Below, piece by piece: positions 43,970 to 52,555 of a stretch of DNA of 63,017 bases. Under the pieces are notes generated by a model, which saw nothing but the letters and a program-made list of their open reading frames with translations, was not told the origin of the DNA and ran no database searches. This DNA is from an uncultured Peptococcaceae bacterium (GTDB taxonomy: Bacteria; Bacillota; Dehalobacteriia; UBA4068), in assembly GCA_949289995.1 (NCBI GenBank), contig CASEQE010000046.1:1-63017 (forward strand), in the 5' to 3' direction. Both the position numbers and the translations under genes were made by a program. Numbering within the stretch: the first letter of the stretch is position 1; every line of letters begins with the position of its first letter.

Positions 43970-46274
43970 GATCTTCCCCTCCTTCCAGCAAACCGGCCTG
44001 GCGAAAAGCCGCCGTCAGCCGTTGGGGTTCCAGAGGCAATTGGTTGATTTTGACGCCGGTGGCATGTAGCAAAGCGTTGCGTAGGGCCGGCGCCAGGCTT
44101 AATGCCGGCGGTTCTCCTAGGGCTTTGTTGCCGAAGGGGCCGGTGGGATCCTGGGTTTCCACAAACGCCGCCTGCAAATCCGGGGTGTCCAAGGCGGTGG
44201 CCAATTTATAATCTAAAAAATTGCCGTTGAGCATTTTGCCGCTTTGGGGGTGAAAAATCAATCTTTCGCTAAGGCCGTAGCCTAAAGCCATGCTCATTCC
44301 GCCATGCACTTGGGCTTTGGCCAGGGCGGGATTGATCAATTTGCCGCTGTCGTGCAGATTAACGGCCTGCAGTACTTGTATTTGCCCCAAAGGCATATCC
44401 ACTTCGATTTCCACGAAAGAACAGCCGAAAGCAAAGGTATTGCTGCGGCAGTGATTGGTGGTTTGGGCGCTGATATGCTCGCTGTTTTCCAGGCTGTAAA
44501 AAGCCTCTTCCGCTAAAGCCGCCAGGGAAATCACCGGCTGGCCGTCGTCCTGTTTTACCACGTCCCGGCCTTGTATGCGCAAATCTCCGGCAGCTATGCC
44601 GCTAAGGTCGGCGGCATAGGCAAGGATTTTTTCCGACAACAGCCGGGCGGTTTTTTGAATGGCCATGCCGGTTACATACGTTTGCCGGGAGGCATATGCG
44701 CCGGAATCATAGGGCGCCACGTCGGTGTCCTGAAAGCTGACCACGTGTATATCAGCGGTATCCATGCCGCAGGCTTCCGCGGCCATCTGGGCGAAAACCG
44801 TGTCTCCGCCTTGGCCAATTTCCGTGGCGCCTAAATGCAATTGTATGCTGCCGTCTTGGTTCAGAGTCATGCGGGCGGAAGAAGTTTCCAAAGACAGTGG
44901 GTATACCCCGGTTTTGTAGCAGAACAACGCCATGCCCACCCCCCGCCGCCGGGGACCGGTTTGCCCCACATAAGCTTGCCGCTTGCTTTGCCAGTCGATG
45001 ATGGCGGCGCCTTGGCGCAAACATTCTTTTAAACCGCTGCTATGACAGGTTATGCCGGTAACCGGATCCTGAAAACCCGGTTCCATCATATTTTTCAGCC
45101 GCAAGTCGATAGGATCCATGCCCAAAGCCAAAGCCAAATCGTCCATATTGGCTTCGGTGGCAAAGGTTTCCTGGGGAATGCCGTAGCCCCGCATGGCTCC
45201 CGCCGCAGGCGCATTGCAATATACGGTAATTGCCTGTTGCCGCAGGGCTTGGCTTTGCCGGTACATATCGCGAAAGGCGGTCATGCCGTTGGCGGTTACC
45301 CCATGGCCATGGGAGGCGTAGGCGCCTTGGCAGGCGACGGCGCTATAGCTACGAGCGACCAAAACCCCTTGCCTATCCGCCAGGGTTTCGATATCGATGG
45401 TCATCGGATGGCGGATGCGGGTGGCAAAAAATACTTCTTCCCGGGAAAGGCAAAGTTTAATCGTCCGCCCCGGCAGTTTTTGGGCCAGCCAGGCGTTGAG
45501 GGGTTCGGTAAGCACGTCTTGTTTATTGCCGAAACCGCCGCCGATATAAGGTTTGATTACCCGTATTTTTCCCCAGGGCAGGCCCAATGCCTGGCCCACC
45601 ACCCGGCGCACGATATGGGGGATTTGCGTCGAGGAAACCAGGGTAATTTTATCTCCTTCCTGCCAGGCAAAGGAGACGGCGCTTTCCAAATGGCAATGTT
45701 GCACACCCTGACAGACATACCGGCCTTTGGCGGCGATTAGCCCCTTTGTAGAGCAGGGCCATTCTCCTTCCTGATATTGGCTGCGCCCCAAAATATTGTC
45801 GGCAAATTGTTCATGCAAGGGCGACGCGCCGGCGGCGGCCATATCCATGGCCTGTTCCGGCGTAAGGGCGGCAGGTTCTTCTTCATATTCTACCTGGATA
45901 GCCCGGAGTCCCCTGGCGGCGGCAATTTCGTCTACCGCCACCACCACGGCGATATCGTCGCCGTAAAAACGTACCCGCCGGTTGAGCAGCAGCCGGTCGG
46001 CCACGTCTCGATGGCCGGGATCGGTGGACCAGGGATGGCCGGCGGTGGCGAAAGGCAATTGCGGTACGTCCATGCAGGTAAACACCGCCACCACCCCGGC
46101 AACGGCCAGGGCTTTTTCAATATCGATTCGTTTTACCCAACCGTTGGCCACGGTGGCGTGATAGATTTTCGCCGTTAGGGCGTAGGCCGGGCATAAATCT
46201 TCCGTATATTTCGCCGTGCCGCAGACTTTATCTTTGGCATCCAGGCGCGGTATGGAACGACCGATTTCTCCCAT
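43962..46274 (-). CDS. xdhA: Xanthine dehydrogenase-family molybdenum-binding subunit
   Basis: A 770-residue molybdopterin enzyme subunit. The start at 46274 is chosen because AAAGGAG lies 9 nt upstream and MGEIGRSIPRLDAKDKVCGTAKYTEDL matches the family N-terminus; in-frame ATGs at 46295 and 46352 are alternatives. Seen: GGGFGNKQDVLTEP, AMRGYGIPQ, GATEIGQGGDT (molybdopterin contact) and a C-terminal GEPPALSLAPALRNAL carrying the catalytic glutamate. The likely reaction is hydroxylation of xanthine or hypoxanthine, but purine specificity is not proven by sequence. No molybdopterin-synthesis or purine-catabolism genes lie nearby in the window. Confidence 0.92.
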   Translation of the reverse strand: MGEIGRSIPRLDAKDKVCGTAKYTEDLCPAYALTAKIYHATVANGWVKRIDIEKALAVAGVVAVFTCMDVPQLPFATAGHPWSTDPGHRDVADRLLLNRRVRFYGDDIAVVVAVDEIAAARGLRAIQVEYEEEPAALTPEQAMDMAAAGASPLHEQFADNILGRSQYQEGEWPCSTKGLIAAKGRYVCQGVQHCHLESAVSFAWQEGDKITLVSSTQIPHIVRRVVGQALGLPWGKIRVIKPYIGGGFGNKQDVLTEPLNAWLAQKLPGRTIKLCLSREEVFFATRIRHPMTIDIETLADRQGVLVARSYSAVACQGAYASHGHGVTANGMTAFRDMYRQSQALRQQAITVYCNAPAAGAMRGYGIPQETFATEANMDDLALALGMDPIDLRLKNMMEPGFQDPVTGITCHSSGLKECLRQGAAIIDWQSKRQAYVGQTGPRRRGVGMALFCYKTGVYPLSLETSSARMTLNQDGSIQLHLGATEIGQGGDTVFAQMAAEACGMDTADIHVVSFQDTDVAPYDSGAYASRQTYVTGMAIQKTARLLSEKILAYAADLSGIAAGDLRIQGRDVVKQDDGQPVISLAALAEEAFYSLENSEHISAQTTNHCRSNTFAFGCSFVEIEVDMPLGQIQVLQAVNLHDSGKLINPALAKAQVHGGMSMALGYGLSERLIFHPQSGKMLNGNFLDYKLATALDTPDLQAAFVETQDPTGPFGNKALGEPPALSLAPALRNALLHATGVKINQLPLEPQRLTAAFRQAGLLEGGEDHV

Positions 46275-46388
46275 AGATATCACACTCCTTTGCATAACGG
46301 TAATCCTTTTCACGGGTGGTTGTCTTTTTTGTATGGCGGCCATAAGCCCCAAGCAACGGCAAGGCTTTGCTTTTGTCTGAACCGGGGT

Positions 46389-47531
46389 TTATACGAATTC
46401 TACAAAAACCCGATTGGCTAGGAACAAACCCCGTCGGGTCAAACGCAACCAAGAGCCTTCCTCTTGCAGCAGGCCGTTTTTTTTCAGCTTTTCCAGGGCC
46501 GGGCCATAGTATTGATCCGGCCGTATGCCGTAGCGTTGGGCGAAAGCTTGTTGATCGATACCCTGGATTAGCCGCAGGCCCAGGAACATCGCTTCCCCCA
46601 GCACTTGTTGCGGGGACAAATATTCCTCTTCCGCCAGGGGTAAGCGGCCTTGCTTCACGGCCTGCCAGTAATCGGCCAGACTTTGGTGATTGGCAAAACG
46701 GCGGTTGCCGGCGCAGGAGCAGGCCGCCGCCCCCAGACCCAGATAGTTTTCCCGCCGCCAGTAGACCTGGTTGTGGCGGCTTTCCCGGCCCGGTTGGGCA
46801 AAATTGGCGATTTCGTATTGTTTGAGGCCGGCTTTTTCCAGGGCATCTATCGCGTAGGCCAACATGGCGGCGGCTTGGTCTTCTTCCGCCGGCGCCAAAC
46901 GGCCCTGGGCTGCCAATCGTCCCCAAGGGGTTTCCGGGGATAAGCTTAGGCCGTATAGGGAAAGATGCTGCGGCTGCAAAGCCAGGGCCTGAGCCAAATC
47001 TGCTTGCCAACCGGCCAGGGTTTGTCCGGGCAGGCCGTAGATCAAATCCAAACCCAGATTATCAAAACCGGCCTGCCGTGCCGCGGCCACTGCCTGTTGG
47101 GTTTGCTTTCCGTCATGCCCCCGGCCCATGGCTTGCAACAGGCCGCGGTTGAAGCTTTGCGCTCCTAGGGATAGACGGTTTATCCCCCCTTGCCGCCAGC
47201 GGAATAGTTTTTCCTCCGTCACGGTTTCCGGATTGGCCTCCAGGGTGATTTCCGCCGCCGGCGGTAAGAATTGCAACAAGCGGCTGATTTCCGCCGCCGG
47301 CAACAGGGAAGGGGTGCCGCCGCCAATATATATGCTGTGGCAGCGGCTAAAATCCCCTTGCCGCTGCCAGAGCCGCCATTCCGCCAACAGGGAATCGATA
47401 TATGGATGAAACAACGGTGAATCCGCCGTGGCGGGATAGGAAACAAAATCGCAGTAATTGCATTTGCGCAGGCAAAAAGGTATATGTATATAGATTGCCG
47501 CAAAATGATCCGCGTCTTGTTTGATGAACAT
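46389..47531 (-). CDS. hemW: Radical SAM heme chaperone HemW (coproporphyrinogen oxidase-like)
   Basis: A 380-residue radical SAM protein with the cluster motif C20-x3-C24-x2-C27 in IPFCLRKCNYCDF, GGGTPSLL near residue 70, ANPETVTEEKL and a C-terminal HemW domain. HemW proteins bind heme and hand it to partners; they lack the extra residues of true HemN. The open frame extends 124 codons upstream, but that part is low in similarity and runs into the leader region of pheA; the ATG at 47531 gives the normal N-terminus, with GGGAG about 14 nt away, a rather long gap. It is divergent from the aro operon. Confidence 0.9.
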   Translation of the reverse strand: MFIKQDADHFAAIYIHIPFCLRKCNYCDFVSYPATADSPLFHPYIDSLLAEWRLWQRQGDFSRCHSIYIGGGTPSLLPAAEISRLLQFLPPAAEITLEANPETVTEEKLFRWRQGGINRLSLGAQSFNRGLLQAMGRGHDGKQTQQAVAAARQAGFDNLGLDLIYGLPGQTLAGWQADLAQALALQPQHLSLYGLSLSPETPWGRLAAQGRLAPAEEDQAAAMLAYAIDALEKAGLKQYEIANFAQPGRESRHNQVYWRRENYLGLGAAACSCAGNRRFANHQSLADYWQAVKQGRLPLAEEEYLSPQQVLGEAMFLGLRLIQGIDQQAFAQRYGIRPDQYYGPALEKLKKNGLLQEEGSWLRLTRRGLFLANRVFVEFV

Positions 47532-47623
47532 TGTCTTTGGAACATCTCCCTTTTGGGAAATTGCCGGCGGCTTACGCCGCCTTATACTTGCATATTTCGC
47601 CGCCGGAGAGCGTTTTCCCCTTG

Positions 47624-47686
47624 GCCGGCAAAAGAAATCCCCGTAGCGGGATGTATAAATTTCCGGGGACGGTTTTTTTTGCCGGC
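47624..47686. repeat. Imperfect inverted repeat upstream of the aro promoter
   Basis: GCCGGCAAAAGAAATCCCCG at the left is mirrored by a right arm with CGGGGACGG, a T-run and GCCGGC. Arms of about 20 nt with a few mismatches end 17 bp before the -35. Confidence 0.5.
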
Positions 47687-47702
47687 TTCTTGGTTTTCCC
47701 CC

Positions 47703-47731
47703 TTGCTTTTTTGCTTTGCCCATAGTATAAT
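47703..47731 (+). promoter_or_regulatory. Promoter of the pheL-pheA-aro-tyrA operon
   Basis: TTGCTT (47703-47708), 17-bp spacer and a perfect TATAAT (47726-47731). The transcript should start near 47738 and carry a leader of about 295 nt. Confidence 0.7.
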
Positions 47732-47765
47732 ACAAGATATTCGTGGATAAGGAGGGCGGAATTTT

Positions 47766-47930
47766 ATGAATAAAAACAGTAGTTTCATGCAGACGGCGTT
47801 TTCCGCCCATACTTTCAACTTTTATTACTTTACCGGCGTGGTTCGCTTTTTTGCGTACCGCTTTTTTGCGCATGGCTTGGCTTGCCGTTCTTTCCGTTTG
47901 CATAGGATTCCGCCGCCGGTATCGTGTTAA
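47766..47930 (+). CDS. pheL: Phenylalanine-rich leader peptide (attenuation)
   Basis: A 54-codon frame with AAGGAGG 10 nt before its ATG, starting MNKNSSF. It has 10 Phe codons (positions 7, 12, 17, 19, 22, 28, 29, 33, 34, 43) and 3 Tyr codons (20, 21, 31), so nearly a quarter aromatic. It ends at 47930, directly before the anti-terminator and terminator stems, and 101 nt before pheA, the first enzyme of the Phe branch. This is the layout of ribosome-mediated attenuation as in enteric pheA: ribosomes stall at Phe codons when charged tRNA-Phe is scarce. It is too short and too biased to be an enzyme. Confidence 0.85.
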   Translation: MNKNSSFMQTAFSAHTFNFYYFTGVVRFFAYRFFAHGLACRSFRLHRIPPPVSC

Positions 47931-47980
47931 CCTATAGGCATGATATAGGGGTTCCTCAAACGGGAACCCCTATTTTTTAT
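47899..47980 (+). promoter_or_regulatory. Attenuator of the aromatic operon (anti-terminator and terminator)
   Basis: Segment 1 (47899-47906, TGCATAGG) can pair with segment 2 (47931-47940). Segment 2 (AACCTATA, from 47929) can instead pair with segment 3 (TATAGGGGTT, 47944-47953), which is also the left arm of the terminator (3 with 4). These are the mutually exclusive pairings expected of an attenuator. Pairing was done by eye, not by folding. Confidence 0.65.
47945..47978 (+). terminator. Rho-independent terminator in the pheA leader
   Basis: An 11-bp perfect stem (47945-47955 with 47963-47973), 7-nt loop and six Ts (47973-47978), located between the leader peptide and pheA. Confidence 0.93.
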
Positions 47981-48031
47981 TGTCTCTTGCCCTGAGAAAA
48001 AGAAAATTATAGAATAGAGAGGTAAAGGAAT

Positions 48032-49120
48032 ATGAACGAATTGGAAAAAGCACGGCTGGAAATCGACGAAATCGACGGACAAATGGCCAAATTGTTTGAA
48101 CGCCGTATGCAGGCCGGGGAACAGGTGGCCCGTTATAAAACAGAGCATGCCCTGCCGGTTTTGGATCAGGTGCGGGAAAAAGAGATTCTGGACGGCCGTC
48201 CGGCGCTGATTGGCGACAGCGTGCTGCGGGAATATTATACCCAATTCTTACGGGAAACCATGCGCCTTTCCCGGGAATATCAGTCCCGGCTGGTGCAGGG
48301 AATGAAAATAGCCTATAGCGGCGTGGAAGGGGCTTTCGGACATATTGCCGCCAAAAAGCTGTTTCCCGGCGCCCAATGCACGCCTTGCGGCGATTTTGCC
48401 GACGCCTATCAGGCGGTGGAGAAGGGGGATTTCGATTGCGCCGTGTTGCCGGTGGAAAATAGTTATGCCGGGGAAGTGGGCGTGGTGATGGATTTGATTT
48501 TCTCCGGCTCTTTGTATATTAACCAAATGATCCTTTTGGATATCGTTCACAATTTGCTGGCCAATCCCGGCGCCACTTTGGACGGAATCAAAACCGTGGT
48601 CAGCCATCCCCAGGCGCTGGCGCAATGCGATGCATTTATCAAAGCCCACGGCTGGGATACCATTGCCTATGCCAATACCGCTTTGGCCGCCAAATATGTA
48701 CGGGAAAGCGGCGATCCAACCGTGGCGGCCATTGCTTCGGATGAAACCGCCCATATTTTTGGCCTGCATGTTTTGGAAAGCCATATTAACGCCAGCAAAA
48801 GCAATGCCACCCGCTTTGCCGTGTTTTCCCGGGCTCACAACTTGCCGTCGCCTTCCAGCAAAAACGAGAACGAGCATTTTATTTTGGTGTTCACCGTGCG
48901 CAACGAAGCCGGCGCTTTGGCAAAAACTTTGAATATCATCGGCGCCCACAATTTCAATATGCGGGCTTTGCGTAGCCGGCCGATGAAAGGATTGCTGTGG
49001 AATTATTATTTCTATATAGAAGCGGAAGGTAATATTAGCAGCCAAAACGGCCAGGATATGCTGCGGGAATTATCCGCTGTCTGCGCCCGTTTGCGTTTGG
49101 TGGGTACTTATCGTTATTAA
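48032..49120 (+). CDS. pheA: Bifunctional chorismate mutase / prephenate dehydratase (P-protein)
   Basis: A 362-residue enzyme converting chorismate to prephenate and prephenate to phenylpyruvate. The chorismate mutase domain (about 1-85) has LEIDEIDGQMAKLFERRM. The dehydratase (about 90-275) has AYSGVEGAFGHIAA, LPVENSYAGEV and the catalytic SNATRFAVF. A C-terminal ACT domain (about 282-362) has NEAGALAKTL and RSRPMKG where the Phe-binding motifs are usually GALV and ESRP. GGTAAAGGAA precedes the start. It leads the aromatic operon behind a Phe-rich leader. Confidence 0.95.
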   Translation: MNELEKARLEIDEIDGQMAKLFERRMQAGEQVARYKTEHALPVLDQVREKEILDGRPALIGDSVLREYYTQFLRETMRLSREYQSRLVQGMKIAYSGVEGAFGHIAAKKLFPGAQCTPCGDFADAYQAVEKGDFDCAVLPVENSYAGEVGVVMDLIFSGSLYINQMILLDIVHNLLANPGATLDGIKTVVSHPQALAQCDAFIKAHGWDTIAYANTALAAKYVRESGDPTVAAIASDETAHIFGLHVLESHINASKSNATRFAVFSRAHNLPSPSSKNENEHFILVFTVRNEAGALAKTLNIIGAHNFNMRALRSRPMKGLLWNYYFYIEAEGNISSQNGQDMLRELSAVCARLRLVGTYRY

Positions 49121-49206
49121 GGGAATCCTAATCAAGCAAAAATATCCGTTGCCGGCTGGGGAGTAGCCGGGAAAAGTCGGGGAAAGTCGGGGAAAGGAAG
49201 ACGCCA

Positions 49207-50217
49207 ATGAAGATTCGGGTAGATTTGGGCCGGGACGGCTATGATATTCTGTTGCAACCGGGAATTTTGTCCCAGGCCGGCCAGTACTTACAGCTGCAAC
49301 GCAAGGTTTTGTTGGTAACCGATGACGGCGTTCCGCCCGCCTATGTGGAGCAGGTTGCCGCCTGTTGCCGGGAGCCGGCGGTGGTTACCCTGCCCCAGGG
49401 GGAGGCCAGCAAAAGCATGGAATCCTATCAGCGGCTGCTGGCTGTGCTGTTGGAAAAAGGTTTTGGCCGGGGGGATTGCGTGACGGCGGTAGGCGGCGGC
49501 ATGGTAGGGGATTTAAGTGGTTTTGCCGCGGCTACCTATATGCGAGGCGTGGATTTCTACAATATTCCCACCACATTTTTATCCCAGGTGGATTCTTCTA
49601 TCGGCGGCAAAACCGCCGTGGATTTTCAAGGGGTAAAAAATGCCGTAGGCGCTTTCCATCAGCCGAAAAAAGTGTTGATTGACCCGGAAGTTTTGCAAAC
49701 CTTGGACAAAAGACAATTTCACGCCGGGGTAGCCGAATCCATCAAAATGGCATTGACTTTTGATGCGGATTTGTTTCGCCTGTTATGCGACGGTAAAGAG
49801 GATTGGGGCCGCTGGCAGGAAATCATCGGCCGTTCTTTGCTGGTGAAAAAAAAGGTGGTGGAAAGCGATCCTCAGGAAAAAGGTTTGCGGCGGGCGTTGA
49901 ATTTTGGCCATACTGTAGGGCACGCCATAGAAAGCCATGCCCAGGGTAAATTGCTTCATGGGGAATGTGTGGCTTTGGGTATGACGCTGATGTGCGGGCC
50001 GGCGGTTTTGCCCCAATTGGAAAAAGCATTGGCAAAATATGCTTTGCCCCGGCATATTCAGGCTACGGCGGCGGATTTGATGCCGTATTTGCTGCATGAT
50101 AAAAAAATGGATGCCGGCGGCTATGTGACCGGCGTATATGTGGAACAAATCGGCCAGTTTTCTTTTGTACGTTGGTCCGCCCAACAATGGCAAGCTTATT
50201 TGGAGGAACGGTTATGA
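49207..50217 (+). CDS. aroB: 3-dehydroquinate synthase
   Basis: A 336-residue NAD- and metal-dependent enzyme, second step of the shikimate pathway (DAHP to 3-dehydroquinate). Motifs: GGGMVGDLSGFAAATYMRGV near residue 98, PTTFLSQVDSSIGGKTAVD near 120, NFGHTVGHAIE near 232 with metal-binding histidines, and HGECVALGM. Slightly short of the usual 350-360 residues but complete. Its stop overlaps the aroC start (ATGA). Confidence 0.95.
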   Translation: MKIRVDLGRDGYDILLQPGILSQAGQYLQLQRKVLLVTDDGVPPAYVEQVAACCREPAVVTLPQGEASKSMESYQRLLAVLLEKGFGRGDCVTAVGGGMVGDLSGFAAATYMRGVDFYNIPTTFLSQVDSSIGGKTAVDFQGVKNAVGAFHQPKKVLIDPEVLQTLDKRQFHAGVAESIKMALTFDADLFRLLCDGKEDWGRWQEIIGRSLLVKKKVVESDPQEKGLRRALNFGHTVGHAIESHAQGKLLHGECVALGMTLMCGPAVLPQLEKALAKYALPRHIQATAADLMPYLLHDKKMDAGGYVTGVYVEQIGQFSFVRWSAQQWQAYLEERL

Positions 50218-51329
50218 AAAATACCTTTGGCCATAGCGTTTCTTTGACGCTTTTCGGTGAAAGCCACGGCCCGGCTATCGGCGGGGTGATTGATGGTCTG
50301 GCTCCGGGCATACCCGTAGACCCGCAGGCGATTCGCCGCCTGCTGGACCGGCGGCGGCCATCTACCGCTTTGGATACCTCCCGGCGGGAGGCGGATGATT
50401 TTCGTATACTTAGCGGCGTGTTTCAGGACAAAACCACCGGCACCCCTTTGTGTATTGTTTTGCCCAATCAGGATCAACGCAGCGGGGATTATGAAAAAAA
50501 CCGGGGGTTGGCCCGTCCTTCTCATGGGGATTACGCCGGGTTTTGCAAGTATCACGGCTATGAGGATTATCGGGGCGGCGGCCATTTTTCCGGCCGGGTT
50601 ACCGCGGCGTTGACGGCGTTGGGCGCAATACTACTAAGCGCTTTGTCCGGAATCGGCGTGAGCCTAGGCACCCATATTTTGCGTTGCGGCGGCGTGGAAG
50701 ACCGGGATTTCGTTGATCTAAAGCAGGATATCGCCTGGCTAAATCAGGCTTTTTTCCCGGTGTTGGAGGAAAGCCGCGGGGAACAAATGGCCGCGGCGAT
50801 TCTTGCCGCCAAAGAGGCGGGGGATAGCGTTGGCGGCGTGGTACAAACCGGGGTGATCGGTCTGCCGCCGGGTTTGGGAGAGCCTTGGTTTGACAGCGTA
50901 GAAGGTTTGCTTTCCCATGCCTTGTTCAGTATTGGCGGGATCAAGGGCGTGTCCTTTGGCGCCGGCTTCCAATTGGCTGAATGCCGAGGCAGCCAGGGCA
51001 ACGACGCCATGCGTATGGAGCAAGGCCGGGTGATTACCCTTACCAACCGCAACGGCGGCGTCAACGGCGGCATTACCAACGGTATGCCCGTGCTGTTTCA
51101 ATGCGCGGTAAAGCCCACGCCTTCCATTGCCCGGGAACAGCAGACGGTGAATTTTCTCACCGGGGAAAATGCAATTTTGCGCATTGGCGGCCGGCATGAT
51201 CCGGCGATTATCCGCCGCATTTGTCCGGTGGTGGACAGCGTTACCGCTTTGGTGCTTTGCGATTTGTTGGCGCAGCGTTTTGGCACGGACGTGTTTACGA
51301 AGGGGATAGCGGTATGCAATATGGATTGA
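50214..51329 (+). CDS. aroC: Chorismate synthase
   Basis: A 371-residue FMN-dependent enzyme making chorismate from EPSP, last step of the common pathway. Motifs: GESHGPAIGGVIDG near residue 15, RPSHGDYAGFCKY near 102 and FSGRVTAALTALGAI near 125, with GVNGGITNGMPV later. The start chosen overlaps the aroB stop by 4 bp. Its 3' end overlaps the next gene by 16 bp. Confidence 0.96.
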   Translation: MKNTFGHSVSLTLFGESHGPAIGGVIDGLAPGIPVDPQAIRRLLDRRRPSTALDTSRREADDFRILSGVFQDKTTGTPLCIVLPNQDQRSGDYEKNRGLARPSHGDYAGFCKYHGYEDYRGGGHFSGRVTAALTALGAILLSALSGIGVSLGTHILRCGGVEDRDFVDLKQDIAWLNQAFFPVLEESRGEQMAAAILAAKEAGDSVGGVVQTGVIGLPPGLGEPWFDSVEGLLSHALFSIGGIKGVSFGAGFQLAECRGSQGNDAMRMEQGRVITLTNRNGGVNGGITNGMPVLFQCAVKPTPSIAREQQTVNFLTGENAILRIGGRHDPAIIRRICPVVDSVTALVLCDLLAQRFGTDVFTKGIAVCNMD

Positions 51330-52555
51330 TCGGCAAACGCCTGGGGCATAGTTTTTCCCAGGAAATACATGAAAGCATAGGCGATTATGGCTATCAATTG
51401 CAGGAATTGGCGCCGGAACAGCTGGCGGATTTTTTGCAACGGCGGCAATTTTGCGGGATTAACGTAACCATTCCCTATAAGGAACAGGTGATTCCTTTTT
51501 TGGACGTCCTTTCCCCTGCCGCCGCCCGCATCGGCGCTGTCAATACCATAGTCAACCGGGATGGAAAATTGTGGGGCTATAATACGGATTATGCGGGAGC
51601 TTTGGCCTGGATTCGCCGCCGGCAGGTAAATTGGCAGGGACAAAAGTTGTTGTTGTTGGGCAGCGGCGGCACCGCCAAAACCATGACCGCCGTAGGCGAG
51701 GCATTAGGGGCGGAGCCGATTCTTATCGTTTCCCGCAGCGGCCGGCAGGGAACGGTCACCTATGCGCAGGCGGCGGCGGAACATGGCGACGCCAAGGGGC
51801 TGATTAACGCCACCCCGGCGGGGATGTTTCCCGACAGCGAAGGGATGGCGGTGAATATAGCTTATTTTCCGCATCTTACGGCGGTATTTGATGCGGTATA
51901 TAATCCGCTGCGTACCAATTTGATCCTTGCCGCCGGGCAGCGGGGCCTGACGGCCTGCGGCGGTTTGTATATGCTGGCGGCCCAGGCGGTTTATGCCTCC
52001 CGGCTGTTTTTAGGCCAAGAGGAAGCGCCGTCGGCGGAATATATTGAAGAAGTATATCGCGGCGTACGCCGGGCCAAAGAAAATATAGTGCTGATCGGTA
52101 TGCCCTCCAGCGGTAAAACTTTGGTGGGAGGATTGCTGGCGGAAAAAACCGGCCGTCCCTTTTTCGACGCCGACGTTCAGTTGCAGCAACGGCAAGGGGA
52201 AACAGCGGATCAAATCATTCGTCGCCAGGGAGAAGCGGCGTTCCGGCAAATGGAAAAAGAAATCCTTCGCCAGCTGTCGGAAAAAACCGGTTGCATAATC
52301 GCTACCGGTGGCGGCGCGGTATTGGATGGGGAAAACATGGGGCGTCTGCGCCGCAACGGCCGGCTGTATTTTCTGGATCGGCCTTTGGCTCTATTGACCC
52401 CTACCGCCGACCGGCCCCTTTCCGCCGACCGCCAGGCCATGGAGGAACGTTATCGGCAGCGCTATCCTTTGTATTGCGCCGCCGCCGATGTGCGTATCCC
52501 CGCCGGCGAAGACGGGGAAAGGGTATGCAGGAAGATTTTGGAGGATTTTGCATAA
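51314..52555 (+). CDS. aroE: Fused shikimate dehydrogenase and shikimate kinase
   Basis: A 413-residue two-domain protein. Residues 1 to about 250 are AroE: GHSFSQEIHE (shikimate-binding serines), NVTIPYKE with catalytic Lys56, YNTDYAG with Asp92, and GSGGTAKT of the NADP-binding half. Residues about 255-413 are AroK: P-loop GMPSSGKT (262-269), FDADVQLQ, the ATGGGAV motif, and a lid region with RPL and RYPLY. So one chain does steps 4 and 5 (dehydroshikimate to shikimate 3-phosphate). There is no stop or frameshift at the joint. It overlaps aroC by 16 bp and aroQ by 1 bp. Confidence 0.94.
   Translation: MQYGLIGKRLGHSFSQEIHESIGDYGYQLQELAPEQLADFLQRRQFCGINVTIPYKEQVIPFLDVLSPAAARIGAVNTIVNRDGKLWGYNTDYAGALAWIRRRQVNWQGQKLLLLGSGGTAKTMTAVGEALGAEPILIVSRSGRQGTVTYAQAAAEHGDAKGLINATPAGMFPDSEGMAVNIAYFPHLTAVFDAVYNPLRTNLILAAGQRGLTACGGLYMLAAQAVYASRLFLGQEEAPSAEYIEEVYRGVRRAKENIVLIGMPSSGKTLVGGLLAEKTGRPFFDADVQLQQRQGETADQIIRRQGEAAFRQMEKEILRQLSEKTGCIIATGGGAVLDGENMGRLRRNGRLYFLDRPLALLTPTADRPLSADRQAMEERYRQRYPLYCAAADVRIPAGEDGERVCRKILEDFA

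Larger units (their letters stand above)
47532..48031. other. Divergent regulatory region, hemW and aro operon
   Basis: Contains a hairpin close to hemW (GGCGGC/GCCGCC, 47566-47581), an imperfect 63-bp inverted repeat (47624-47686), the aro promoter (47703-47731), the pheL reading frame (47766-47930) and its attenuator (47931-47980). Confidence 0.75.

Noticed and set aside
47532..47903. N-terminal extension of HemW by 124 residues
   Set aside because: The added part is low-complexity, overlaps the aro promoter and leader, and is absent from the family.
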